A model generated the notes under the pieces. That model was not told the DNA's origin. It saw nothing but the letters and a program-made list of their open reading frames with translations, and did not search any database. From Garcia nutans (lineage: Eukaryota > Streptophyta > Magnoliopsida > Malpighiales > Euphorbiaceae), in NCBI GenBank assembly GCA_947685225.1, contig CANTUV010000072.1, positions 8,742,001 to 8,806,000 of the forward strand: a stretch of 64,000 bases of DNA. The letters run 5' to 3'. The translations under genes and the position numbers were made by a program. Positions 43,136 through 54,390 of the stretch are shown piece by piece (within the stretch, counting starts at the first letter, position 1; the number at the start of each line of letters is the position of its first letter).

Positions 43136-45799
43136 CCATGGCAAGCGTCCAACACTCTTCAAGGCATAGGACTCGATCAAATAATGAATTGATTTCTTAC
43201 CTTTGAGACAATGAAGTTGTGCAAATTCTATTATTACCCGGCATGCATCTCCATCGGAGTTCCAAAGATAAAACACCGGCAAGTGGTACTTTTCCGTACA
43301 TATAAGTAATTTATTGCAAGATGTGTTAGTATAATTATGTTCCTGTGGATTATACAAGAATGAGTATGAAAGTTAATATACAAAAATATCTATGTAGCAT
43401 AATTTATTTGTATAAAAAAATCTACAAATTTATGCTTGAAACTTATGATGTACTAAAATAATTGTATAAGAATGAAACACATCAATTGTTGTGCGAGAAA
43501 TTATTTCTCTATCCTTTTTTTTATTTTTATTTTTATTTTTTTTATTTTACATAAATATATTGCTTTATATATTTGTACAAAATTATTTTATTTTTTACTA
43601 TTTTATATATTCTATATTATTTACTATTTTATGTTATTATTACTTTTTATTTATTTATTATTATAGTTATGCTTTTTCAAAAGTATGTGAGGGAAATTAC
43701 GTGTGTACTTACCTGGACTTGCCCGTATTTGGACAGCATGATGGTTGTGATATTAAAGTGGGGGGAAATATTCACAAGCCCGTAAGTGGTATGACCAGGC
43801 CCCGCCTGCAATAAAGAGATTGGTGCCGGAAAGTGGTTTTGAGGACTTCGTTTTGCAATTACCAGTACGGGGCTATCAAATAGACCCGAGTGTGATCCAG
43901 GTACTTGAAGAATGATGGTTGGACACAACTCATGCTTTTCATTTGCCCATTGGAGAGATGATAATTGGTCCGATTGACTTTGTTGCTATAATCGGCCTCC
44001 GATGTGATGGAACCCCCGCCCCTTTGACCAGCAATATTTTAAAAGAAGAAGAAATCTGAAAGTTGATTGATGTCAAGCCCCGATATAGGAGGTCATATAA
44101 GATATGATATGAGCCCATCCGAGAGTATTGGGTAAAGTACACTCGACTCGTGTAGGGTGAGAGGGAAAAATAATATACTCAGGAATTTTTGTTATATTTG
44201 TTGGGGGCAACCATTTTGGGTAGCACCGAGTCTACCATTCACTTATCTGTGTTTCGCGCCCTTTCTAACTTGGATCACATATCTTCTTATGCATGGGGGG
44301 AAGCTGGTCTAGCTTGTCTTTATCACGGTTTTGATGTGCTCTGTAGGAAGAAAATATCCTTTATTGGTTTTGCAGCCATTGATGAGGTGCTACTTCATTT
44401 AAAATTATTAATCCACACAATGCATGTGCATAGGCTTGGTTTTCTCTTTCATGTATAGGTCAGGGCATATGAGCATAACTTAGTGAGGGTTCCAAACATT
44501 ACGCAGCCACGAGTCAATTTTCTAAGGTTAGGTGTTTGGTTGTTGGGTCGCAGGGAAGTGTCTGGGAGTCACCATGTGCACTCTCACCGTTACCACTTGA
44601 GTCGTCTGACCTGGGATCAAGTAAGAAACATGTTAATATTAATATCAAACCTATGATAAAAGATAAATTACCAGTTTGCTTTTCTACAAGTGGATATAGC
44701 CTGGTTGAGAGCCGAAGAGAAAAATGGTTGGATTAGATGCATGACTGATGCAATGCCTTTGCACAACTCTGGTCGAATTATTGCTGGGTGGTTTCTAGGC
44801 GAAAGAGTACATGGCTGGTTCCTTGGACCTAAACGACACAAAGTACTAGTTTATATTCCATCATTTGTTCTGAACACTATAGCAATGCTGGAGCCCTATT
44901 GGAGTCTTTCCCGTAATGGTTTTGATGTTCATGGCTTCCTACTCTTACAGGATGTGTCATATGCTCAATTTATTCAGGATCATCTACTAAGTTTTGAAGT
45001 GTCACCTGCTAGTGTCCGTGGGCTGTCTGGAGGTGAAGAAGAAATAGAAGTGGAGTGAGGAGAGGATGAAGAGGATGAGGGAGTGGATGAGGATGAGGAT
45101 GAGGAAGAAGATGTGAAGGAGCCTTCTTCTCAATCCCATGGCAATTCCGGGGCTGGCACTTTCCAGGTAGCTATCACTTTGTCATTACAACTGTCTCTTC
45201 ATTTATCTATTCTGATTATTTATTTGATCATTGTAGGCTGTTGGTTCCTCTGAATATAGGGTTGTCCCTTCGTATGATATCACGATACAGTGACAGTTTT
45301 CTCCATTTTCCCCTTCTCACTTAGATGTGCCATCTGATTCGCAGAGCTTTGATCTGAGTTACCTAGTCAGGCATTCTTATCCCATAATGATGCATGCTTG
45401 CATGTATGCATGAAAATGTATGGATTTACCCTTTTCTTTTCTGACTCACAGCGGATGCTTAAAGAGCAAAATAGGAAGCTTCAGGAAGAATTAGCTGCTA
45501 GTCGTTGACGTGCAGCCCATTTTGAGGAAATGTATCAATAAAAGGCACGGGACTTCCGATACATTCAATTTCATGGCATGAGGGAACCAAATGCCTGTTC
45601 ATCAAGGGGATCCCGGACTGTTATCCATGATATACCACCTCCCTGTTTAGGTGATGATAGAAATGATTTTTGAAGTCCTGGAGGTTTAGATATTTCTTCT
45701 TCGAGCGGATATTGGATGGATAATATGCCCCCTCCTCCAACGGGTGATGATTTTCTTAGGGCTTTGTCTTATTATGGACCACCTCCTTCCTCACAGTGA
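43136..45799 (+). pseudogene. PMD gene copy C (antisense gene of Tat element O)
   Basis: The most complete copy. It starts ATG GCA (MASVQHSSRHRTRSNNELIS); exon 1 ends near 43278 with a GC-type donor (GCAAGT). After an AT-rich intron (to about 43683) the PMD core reads GFEDFVLQLPVRGYQIDPSV, WLDTTHAFHLPIGEMIIGPI and DFVAIIGLRCDGTPAPL, with stops after VLEE and EEI. Introns 44387-44458 and 45167-45236 keep GT...AG. The second-intron acceptor (about 44690) and the fourth donor (CCTAGTCAG, 45365) are mutated. Later parts are RIIAGWFLGERVHGWFLGPK, a Glu/Asp-rich run (45040-45115), the coiled-coil-like LKEQNRKLQEELAASR and the tail PPPPTGDDFLRALSYYGPPP. It matches A and B in exon order and intron sites. 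Role unknown. Confidence 0.8.
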
Positions 45800-47525
45800 C
45801 AAAAATATAAAACTTGCAATAAAACTTGTAATAAAATTAAGCAAAAATGGTAATGATGATAATAATATTTTTTTTGTTCACTTTTTTTTTAAATTAGATA
45901 TAGTGGCTTTGTCAAATTAGTGCCATAGTACCTCAGGACTCGACTTTTCAAATTAACATATCTATAACATCACAGCCCAAGTTACCATACTAAACTCGGG
46001 AATTATTTCTATTTAAGTAAGAACAGTTGCACTTCAGATAGGCACATACACATTACTTGGTCAAAGATCTCATTTAAGTTTGAATATTATCTATCTCATA
46101 TGCATGCTTATTCAAACTTTCTCCACTAATAGACTCTACCTATCAAGAGAGATCAACAGGTCTTTAATAGGTTTGAAATGGGGTCTATAAGGGACATGGG
46201 TTAAATGAAGGTCATTTGTAAGTTGGAGCCGTTGTGACATTATGGGCAAAATCCTCACACTATAAATTTCTTGTTTGAACTTTAGGCAGCTGGGAGCAAT
46301 CTTGCTAGGCTCCAAATTCCTTCTATCTTCTTGGCATTAATCTGGATCTTGATTAGGACAGTTTTTGCCCTTGCAAAAAGTTTGGTACCCAAATTTGTTT
46401 CTTTTGTTCTTCTCCCTTTTCTTTCTTTTTATTTTTCTTACTCTTCCCTTTCTTTGAGCACTTTATCATTTTATCCTTCTTTCCTGTAGGACTATCAAGT
46501 ATAGGACTTTTGAGAACTGGGTGACCTTTCTTCTATCTCTCTAATTTTGATCGAATATTTGGTTAGGTTGGACCAATTCAAGTCAAACTATCTTTATAAA
46601 ACAAATGGAAGCCTTGTGCTGCTTTAGGTAAAAGAGAACTCAGTTGGCCTTCTAAACCACCTTTTTAGGTTTTATCTTTCTTTTTTTCTTTTTTTTCTTT
46701 TTTCGTTTTTTTTCTTGTCTTTTTTTGTCCCCTTTTTTTTCTTCTTCTTTTCTTTTTCTTTTTTTTTTGTTCTAGCTCTAAAAGAGTTGTCTTGTTTGTA
46801 CCAACTTGGGTTTCTAATAATGGATAAGTGGAGTGACATAAATCTCCTTTAACAGGGATAAATCATTTGTTACTCTGATGTTATCTTGATAGATCGGAGA
46901 TATTAGGTGAACTTCAATTACCCTTATGGTCTTGAGAACATCGACTATTCTTATGATCATAACTATTCATTCCTTTCTTTGATCTTCTTGCCTCTTCATC
47001 TTAGTGGTCATAAGACTTGTCAAAAGTATCACAATAGCTCAGGGTAGGCTGTTGAGGTTATATGCCAATGAAAAGAAAGCTAAAATTTTATGAAGGCTCA
47101 AAGGGACAACTAGGAATTGATATTTAATTGGGTGGATACTAGTTATTGGCTCATCAAACAATGCCTAGATCATCTCTCCCTTAAATAAGCAGAGTTCAAT
47201 TTTTGCCTCAAAAGTTTATCAAAGTATGTTTTAAGACTAACTAGGACCTAGACAAAGGTAATTGTGCAGGAGCCCTCTCTAAGTAAGCATACACAACTCA
47301 ATGTTGTAGAGTAATTCCCTCACTTAGTAAAGTCATTCGAGTCATGATGCATAAATATATTAATGCATGAATCATCAAGCTAGATTCCTCATTGGTTGAG
47401 CACCAAAATGAACAAAGACCTACACAAATTTTATGAAAGGAATTTATTCAAACAACTTTAAATTTGAAAAAAAAAATGATTGTTCCAATTAAATATTAAA
47501 GAAAGCAAAATAAATAGAGTAATAT
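45800..47525. other. Conserved noncoding block of O in place of pol
   Basis: No supported ORF. From about 45890 it is collinear with the blocks in E1 and N1, including the pyrimidine tract (about 46674-46770) and the CACCAAAATGAACAAAGACC border (47401). It follows directly after the PMD gene 3' end and ends at gag. Confidence 0.75.
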
Positions 47526-48360
47526 TCAAGCTAAGGAAAGTTTGTTGAGTTGTAGGTAAGGATTTTTTCCATCATCAAGGATCATTGCTTTATCATCCAG
47601 AGTTATTCCATGCTTGCTTAGTAGCACATCATCTTTAGCAGCTTCTCTATCCATATCATCACAAGATGACAAGATAAAACTCTTCATGAAGGTTGTAAGC
47701 GGTGGCGCCCTTCCAAATTTATGTAGAGGATTATTCTTAGTGTTGTGCTTATCAGGCTCAGGCAGTTTACCATTGTCGATTAGATCTTGGATCTCATGCC
47801 TCAGTCGATTACATCTATCGGTCTCATGTCCTTGAGTTTGATGAAATTGACAAAAAGCCTTAGCATTGAAGTTTGGTGGTAGCAGATTATGTAGCGATCG
47901 AGGAGCCAATGGCTGTAATAATCCCTTCTTTTATAGCTTATTGAGAACCCAAGATAGCGGCTTCCCCAATTCCAAAAACTGCCTCATTCCTCCTTGACCG
48001 GTGGCATTAACATCAACTTCCTTTTGTGTATTTTGATTGCTAGGCTGATAATTTTATTTTGCAGAACCTTTGACTTTTTCCACTGGGATGATAGTCGTCC
48101 TTATTGCACCACTTAGATAGCACATGATTCAGCTAGTCTCATAGAATAGGGAATGATCCCTCATTTTTCATTTGATCTCTATTAGCGAACATGTTCTCCA
48201 TGGATGCTACCTTAGCATTGTTTATGAGCTCCAGAATTTCAATCAACTGGGTCTTCATAATTTCAACCAATTGATCTTGTAGCTCGACCATCCTAGCTTT
48301 GACAACTTCATCGATTATATCCCTTAGTTGGTTTGCATCCATCCTCCCAATGAAGCACTT
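47526..48360 (-). pseudogene. gag: gag remnant of O lacking the capsid domain
   Basis: 48342-48139 is the N-terminal linker (MDANQLRDIIDEVVKARMVE). 47909-47526 is the C-terminal part (FCQFHQTQGHETDRCNRLRH, IDNGKLPEPDK) ending LQLNKLSLA-stop. Between them, about 48060-48140, the capsid domain seen in N1 and P is missing; only short unrelated sequence remains. O could not build its own particle. Confidence 0.8.
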
Positions 48361-49442
48361 GAATCAAAAATCAATGTTGTAGGTGATATTATTGTATGCT
48401 CTTGGATTGCCGTACTCCAAGTCTGTGAGCCAGAAAGGATAAATGATATGTCATGTGATGCATGTATTCATGTATGCACAATAAACAAACAAGGATAAAT
48501 AGGATGTTCCTTCCAACCACACACGAATGGCGAGTCTCTTTTCCTAGGTATATGATTAACAAAATACCAACATGCGGTATCTTGTTTTTGAATAATTCCT
48601 TTGGACATTTCAACCAATAGTTATATTTTCAAAAGCGGAAATCAGTTCATGATAATTCCCATTAATTAGGTTTTAATCCATTGAATCAACTAAAGTAGTT
48701 TTTATGCTATATTAGATTAAAACTAAATTGAGAGGCTTAATATAAATAGATTTCTCATTTGAAAAAGTAACTAATGATTAATGCCAAAAACAAGCCATGA
48801 TTAATAACTCTTAGAATAATTTAGGCACACAATTGATTTTTGGTATTTCATAATTGACCTAGATATTTGTAATCTCTTTTAAAAGGTTATGAAAATAGTT
48901 TTGTTTTGAAGCCCATTGTAAAATGATTTTAGAAAAAATGGGCTTAGTATTTGGGTCATTTGCAAAAGAATTTTTGATATGTTTTTAGAAAAGTTTTATG
49001 TCCAAAGACCATCTTGAATATCTTTGGTCTTTTGGAAAAGAAAATTTTATTTTGAGCTTACAATGTACTTAGGTCATATTAGAAAAAGAACAAACTAAAT
49101 AAGCCATGATTTAAGCCAAGATAAATTAACCATAGTCAAACAACAAGCATTTGGGGTAAACCTAAGGAAAGTAACTAGGCCAATTACATGAGCTTTAGTC
49201 TTTGGGATGAAAAGGCTTAGGTTCCCATAGCAAGTATATACCAAATGGTATGAGGCTATGAGTGGTTATGCCATGCTCGATCTCCATACCTTGAGTGAAA
49301 GTATGGTATACTTTACATAACACAACACGAGTAACACGGACGTCCTAACTCACGCACATAATGCAATCTAATATGATGCAATGGATAATATCATGATAAG
49401 AAAGAATAGAATAATATAAAGACCAACGGAATCAACTTCTCT
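48361..49442 (-). other. 5' leader of O
   Basis: Noncoding and collinear with the N1 leader (37998-38951). No ORF recognised. Confidence 0.6.
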
Positions 49443-49462
49443 TATCCCCAGTGGAGTCGCCA
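49443..49462 (-). other. Primer-binding site of O
   Basis: In element sense TGGCGACTCCACTGGGGATA, one base after the LTR end CTCACA. This is the standard primer site of Tat elements. Confidence 0.85.
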
Positions 49463-51150
49463 CTGTGAGTGGGGATTTTCGCCCCCACTCCTAGTGGAAT
49501 GGTTCTTGCGACTTCAGCACTATTTAGGTAGGCTCAAGGCCTTAGAGAACACGGGCCTAAGCCCAGAGAAAATGGAGTCACCACCCGGACAGCTGGAAAA
49601 ATGGATGACTCTATTCCTAAGGAATCCCCAAGACCCTAATGGGTTTGAAAAGTTGGGTACGTGTGAGGAAGGTGAGAAATGGCCCAGCACCCCTACAATG
49701 CCCGATTCATTGGAACCGGCCTCCTTTGCAGGTCTTAGTATTATAAAATTCTTAAATACAATAATATTATCCATACTACATGCAACAATTAAAATAAAGC
49801 ATCATTATATTAAAATCAAAACAATGTCCAAACAAAGCAAATAAATGGACACCCATCCAAGGATGGAAATATGTCCTTACATGGTCCATGTCTAAAACTA
49901 AATAGTACACCCACCAAAAAATGGAAACATTTTTTTTAATTGGTCCAAAATATAAAAGCAATTTAAATTACATAAAATTTGACTAATGAGGTACCCATAA
50001 AGTGGAAACATACCGCTTACAATTTTAATGCCAAAACAAACAAATAATAATCATAATAATAAAAAAAATATCCATCCATGGTTAATTAAATAAATCAAGC
50101 ATTGAAATTAAATAAATCAACCATCAAAACATATAATAAACTATATAATCAAATATAAAATTAAATAAAGCAATAAATATATAAGTTTAGGGTTTTAAAG
50201 AATTTAGGGTTTTTGGAACTTAGGGTTTTGGAGCTTAGAGTTTTAGAAACTAGAGTTTTGTAATTAGGGTTTTGAAACCTTAAGACATTAGGGTTTATAA
50301 TTTTAAAAGATTGGATAAGATTTTTATGGTTTAAGAGAGAAAGATTTATGGGATTTATTGGATTTTGGCTTAAGGGTTTACAGGTTTACTGGATGAGGGT
50401 TTGAAAATTTTAGGTGTTGATGAACTTGTTATAAGGTTTTGATGTTTTAAGAATTAGGGTTTAGGAAAACTAGGGTTTACTGGATTGAGTTTTAAGAAGA
50501 TTAGGGTTTAGGAAAATTAAGGAATTAAGACAATGGGGTTAGGGTTTTGAGAATTAAGAAGATAGTTTAGGGTTTTATATATTTTAAAAAACATATTCAA
50601 TCTTAGGATTTAAGAAAATAGTTTAGAGTTTTATAGAAACAATTAAGAATAAAGTTTTTAGAAACTGTAAAGAAGTTTAGGGTTTAGAGAATTAAGAAGA
50701 TAGTTCATGACTTTTGGATTTACAAGATGGATTAGGATTTGGAATTCTCTGGATTTTTGAGCTATTGGATGAAATAATAATGAACAATACATACAATTAG
50801 GGTTTATCAATTTAGACTATTGAATCAAAGTGACAACAAAAATAAACAAACGAAGACCATTAAGAACAAAAATGATATAACAATTGAATGTTCAAGAAAA
50901 TTCAAGATTAAGACACAAAACCTACATTGAAGGTTCCATCAAATTGTTTATTGACTCCAAGCTACTGCCTACATCAATATTTATTTCTGGCCGAGCAAAG
51001 ATCAAACATAGTGATCACTGCCTTTGTTGGTAGATGAAAGTTGGTTGTTTACTCCTCGATTGTTGATAATTTATTTTTGTTGTTTTCTACAATGCTATTT
51101 TACTTCTCTAAATCTAATTATTGACCCCTGTTGAAGTCTATAATGTTATT

Positions 51151-51157
51151 ATTTATA
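51151..51157 (-). promoter_or_regulatory. TATA box of O 5' LTR
   Basis: GCCTATAAATAATAAC on the minus strand, about 85 bp downstream of the inverted-repeat cassette in element sense. Confidence 0.55.
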
Positions 51158-51239
51158 GGCCAAAACCTTACTCATAATCCTTAACTCTAATATTAATCCA
51201 TCCTTAAAATAAATTTTAATTCAATTCGAAAACTAATTT

Positions 51240-51430
51240 CAAAAAAACAAATGAAACCATGTCGATCTGGTTCGATCTGGGCAACCAGATTGACATGGAC
51301 CAAAGTCATGTTGACCTGGGGCAACAAGGTCGACATGGCCTTTGGCTCATGTCAACCTGGGCATCCAGGTCGACATGGCTTTTAACTCATGTTGACCTAG
51401 GGCATCCAGGTTGACATGAGCCAAGGCTTA
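51240..51430. repeat. GTCGACCTGG/CCAGGTCGAC inverted-repeat cassette (O 5' LTR)
   Basis: Five or more palindromic units such as CAACCTGGGCATCCAGGTCG and GTTGACCTGGGGCAACAAGG, joined by GACATGGCYTTTGGCTCATG spacers. It lies in U3, upstream of the TATA box. Confidence 0.8.
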
Positions 51431-51641
51431 TATCACCTGGGCCCTCCCAACTTGAACTAGTTTCATATTTTTAATTTTTTTTGAACTGGACCACATAAAA
51501 AACTTGGTTTAGGGTTTTGTAGCTGAGTTTGTGCCTTTTAAAATTGGACAAACTTATTAGAAATTGTAGATCATATCAAATTTATTTTGACATTCTTTAA
51601 TTAAGACCATATTAACTTTGAGCCAAAATTAAGGGTCTACA

Positions 51642-51649
51642 AGTCTACA
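51642..51649. other. Right target duplication of O (AGTCT) plus last bases of the P/Q LTR (ACA)
   Basis: AGTCT (51642-51646) pairs with GGTCT (28693-28697). ACA (51647-51649) completes the LTR end that O interrupted. Confidence 0.7.
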
Positions 51650-52205
51650 GATCCAAAACTAGATTGAGTACTTGGACCCGAGACAAGAGTTGGGTACTCA
51701 ACAAAAAAACTAGATTTGGGTTCTTGACCCAAAACTAGATTCTCGATCCTAAATTAGATTTGGGTGCTCAACTCAAAATTGGATTCTCGATTCTAAACTA
51801 TATTTGGGTGCTCGACCCAAAACTGAATTTGGATTCTCAACCCAAAACTGGATTCTCGATCCTAAATTGAATTTGGGTGCTCAACTTGAAACTGGATTCT
51901 TGATCTTAAACTTGAGTGCTCGATCCGAAACTGGATTTGGGTTCTCTATCCGAAACTTAATTCTCCACCCTAAACTTGATTTGGGTGTTCAACTTGAAAC
52001 TGGATTTGGATTCTCGATCCGAAACTGGATTCTCGATCTTAAATTGGATTTGGGTGCTAGACCTGAAATTGGATTTAGGTATTTGACTTGAAACTGTATT
52101 TGGATGCTCGATGCTAAATTGGATTTGAGTGCTCGACCCTAAACTGGATTCTCAATCCTAAATTGAATTTGGGTGCTTAACCCAAAACTGGATTTGACTG
52201 ACCTT
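51650..52205. repeat. Minisatellite of Tat fragment Q
   Basis: Units of about 43-44 bp with half-units GGATTCTCGATCCTAAATTG and GATTTGGGTGCTCGACCCAA. They share the GGG-T-CT-GACCC pattern with the other arrays, with many substitutions. The plus ORF 51804-52091 is a by-product. Confidence 0.85.
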
Positions 52206-52629
52206 TTATTAGTTGAGAATTCTGGCTGAACCGGTTGTTCCATTCATTTTGTTCTTCTTTTTGCAAAAAAATTTAGCTATTTTCTAGCTTGCCCTCTCAT
52301 ATCTTCTTCTTGCCCCTTACATGACAAGATATTTGAAATTGAGTTTGGAAATGTTTTGTACATGCATGAACTCAAAAATTTAAAAGGAGAAACTTTGCCC
52401 CCTGTGCAGGCTCAAACCAATGAGTTTCTCATGCAGGCTCTGATTGATGTTTATATTATCTAGTTCTTTGCACAAGCATACATCTCTATGTTTATAAAGT
52501 GATTGGAGCTTCCACAAGCAATGGCCTTCCATTCCACCTGATTCAATAACTGCTTTTGATTCTTTACTTCACAGTGTGTTTGTTGTTCACTTTGACAAAT
52601 AATATGATATGCTTATGTATGCATGATAT
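52206..52629. mobile_element. 3' internal fragment of Tat element Q
   Basis: Matches 33240-34360 of N1 in part (ACCTTTTATYARTTGA, CTTCTTGCCCC, CTCTGATTGATGTTT, CACAAGCA). It is cut at 52629 by the Athila insertion; the rest of Q must lie beyond the window. Confidence 0.65.
52625..52629. other. Target-site duplication of right Athila element (GATAT), left copy
   Basis: The five bases before the LTR. The partner lies beyond 64000. Confidence 0.5.
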
Positions 52630-53594
52630 TGTTGCGCTCGAATTAACTCTACCACAAAGCGTCACTCGCAAGTATACGAGGTAGCTGTAGCAAAGGTGAT
52701 CGCCCCAAGGTCGTCTCTTAAGGAAGCTAAAGTGGCTAATTGATTATCAGATTATAAATAACAAGTAATTAAAGAAATTTAAATTGCTAAATAATGAAGA
52801 AGATTGATTAAAATTTAAAATGAATAAAAGTAAACTTGAGTTGATGATTTGATTCACTTAATAGAATGGTCTAGGGTTTGCACTTCTCTACTACTTATTT
52901 GTATGAACGGTTATTCCACTTAACTAATTTAATTTCAAAGATTAAATCTCAAACAACTTAATTAATTGAGTCAAGGAAATAAGCTCTCGCATTCAAACCT
53001 CTTACAACTAATCTTGTTATAATTGAAACAATCTTTTTAATAGGTTATATCTCTAATTCATCTAAGTCCTTAATTGAATTGTTCCAACATTAGACTTCAT
53101 CTCTCAATCCATCATCTAATACCTAAAACACACAATTGGTGGCCAATCAATTATATGTAACAATATTTCATTCAATAAAGGCAAAAGAAATTATTAGCTA
53201 AGAGAATAACCAATTCATACATTCATAGTAGATCCATAAAAACCCTAGACTAGATCAAATTAGTTCATAATGCAATCAAACATATTCATCTCATTAATGT
53301 TCAAAGAAATCAAAATAGACATGATAATATCCATTAAAACAATTTCAATGTAAATAAAGAGAATAAGTTCGAGAACAAAACCAAGTTACAACTCCTTGAA
53401 GCTTCTGAAGAATCTCTTGTTCAAATCTTGCAAGAAGGATGAAACAATGGCTAGAACAATCTAATCTAAGCTAAAGTAATCAAAAGTAAAATCAAAATCA
53501 AGAAAACAAAGCTAAACCCTAACTTCACTCTCTCTGACGGCTAAAAATAATCTCCAAATCGTCAACACTCCCCAAACCCTAAACTTCTTTTTCC

Positions 53595-53601
53595 TTTTAT
53601 A
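53595..53601 (-). promoter_or_regulatory. TATA box of right Athila LTR
   Basis: TATAAAA within CATATAAAAGGAAAAAG on the minus strand, about 35 bp downstream of the cassette in element sense. Confidence 0.6.
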
Positions 53602-53636
53602 TGAATCGTCCATTTTAAATCCGCGCATGCTTGGTT

Positions 53637-54060
53637 CATGAGGGACACGGCCAAGTCAGATGTGACTTGGCCGTGTGAGTGGATTTTGGAGGGACACGGC
53701 CAGATGACTTGGCCGTGTCCCTTGCTTGTGTCCACCACTGCTAGCCTTTTCTTCTTTTATTCTTTGTTGAGTGACACGGCCAAGTCAGAGGTGACTTGGC
53801 CGTGTTGGAGCTTGTTGGAGGGACACGGCCAGGTGACTTGGCCGTGTCCCTTGCCTGTGTCTTCCACTGTGAGTTTAAGTCTTCTTTGCCTTTGGAATTG
53901 GTGAGACACGGCCAAGTGGAGATGACTTGGCCGTGTGAGTCTTCTTTGGAGGGACACAACCACAAGACTTGGCCGTGTCCCTTGCATGTGTCTGCTACTG
54001 GGACTTGTTCTTCTTTTTAACTTGGTATGGGACACGGCCAGTGACTTGGCCGTGTCCTCT
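53637..54060. repeat. GACACGGCCAAG inverted-repeat cassette (Athila LTR)
   Basis: Seven or so palindromic units of two alternating kinds: GACACGGCCAAGTCAGATGT...ACTTGGCCGTGT and GGGACACGGCCAGATGACTT...GGCCGTGTCCC. Each ends in a CTTGCNTGTGTCNNCCACTG tail. Plus- and minus-strand ORFs here (such as 53638-53904) simply translate the repeats. Confidence 0.9.
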
Positions 54061-54350
54061 GCCTATGTCAGCCACTGCCCCTTTCTCCTTCAATTTGTTT
54101 CCTTGCCTGTTTTAACCTAACAAAAAACTCAAAAAAAACTTTAAACAAGAAGTAAATAGACAAAAACCAACAAAACATAAACACAATACTAAAAACTAAA
54201 TCAAAAATGACATAAACACTGAAATAAACTAAAACTACCACAATTAAAGAAAACACTAAACAAACCGATAAAAACTAACAAAATACCAAAATAAAACAAT
54301 AATTATCATAATAAACAAGACACAAATCTATAACAAAAACTAATAAAACA

Positions 54351-54390
54351 ACTACCCCACACTTAAAACTTTGCTTGTCCTCAAGCAAAT
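54351..54390 (-). other. Polypurine tract and conserved pre-LTR motif
   Basis: In element sense TTGAGGACAAGCAAAGTTTT then AAGTGTGGGGTAGT directly before the LTR, the usual Athila/Tat 3' motif. GTGTGGGGTAG is the plus-strand primer. Confidence 0.85.

Larger units (their letters stand above)
49464..51641 (-). mobile_element. 5' LTR of Tat element O
   Basis: 2178 bp, TGTGAGTGGGGATTTTCGCC to AATTAAGGGTCTACA. It matches the split 3' LTR (28698-30373 plus 41217-41663). TATA box at 51151-51157 (TATAAAT on minus), cassette at 51240-51430, TTTAGGG-type words at 50180-50830. Confidence 0.9.
52630..54350 (-). mobile_element. 3' LTR of right Athila element
   Basis: 1721 bp with ends TGTTGCGCTC and TAATAAAACA (TGTT...AACA). 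It is bounded on the right by the polypurine tract. The first 750 bp match 63251-64000 with about 15 differences by eye. U3 carries the GACACGGCCAAG cassette (53637-54060) and a TATA box (53595-53601). Confidence 0.92.

Noticed and set aside
43472..43814. Phe/Ile/Tyr-rich membrane-like ORFs
   Set aside because: They are the AT-rich first intron of PMD copy C read through. The hydrophobicity comes from T-rich codons.
53638..54120. Overlapping ORFs on both strands with RDTAKS / TWPC repeats
   Set aside because: They translate the GACACGGCCAAG palindromes in several frames; the DNA repeat explains them.
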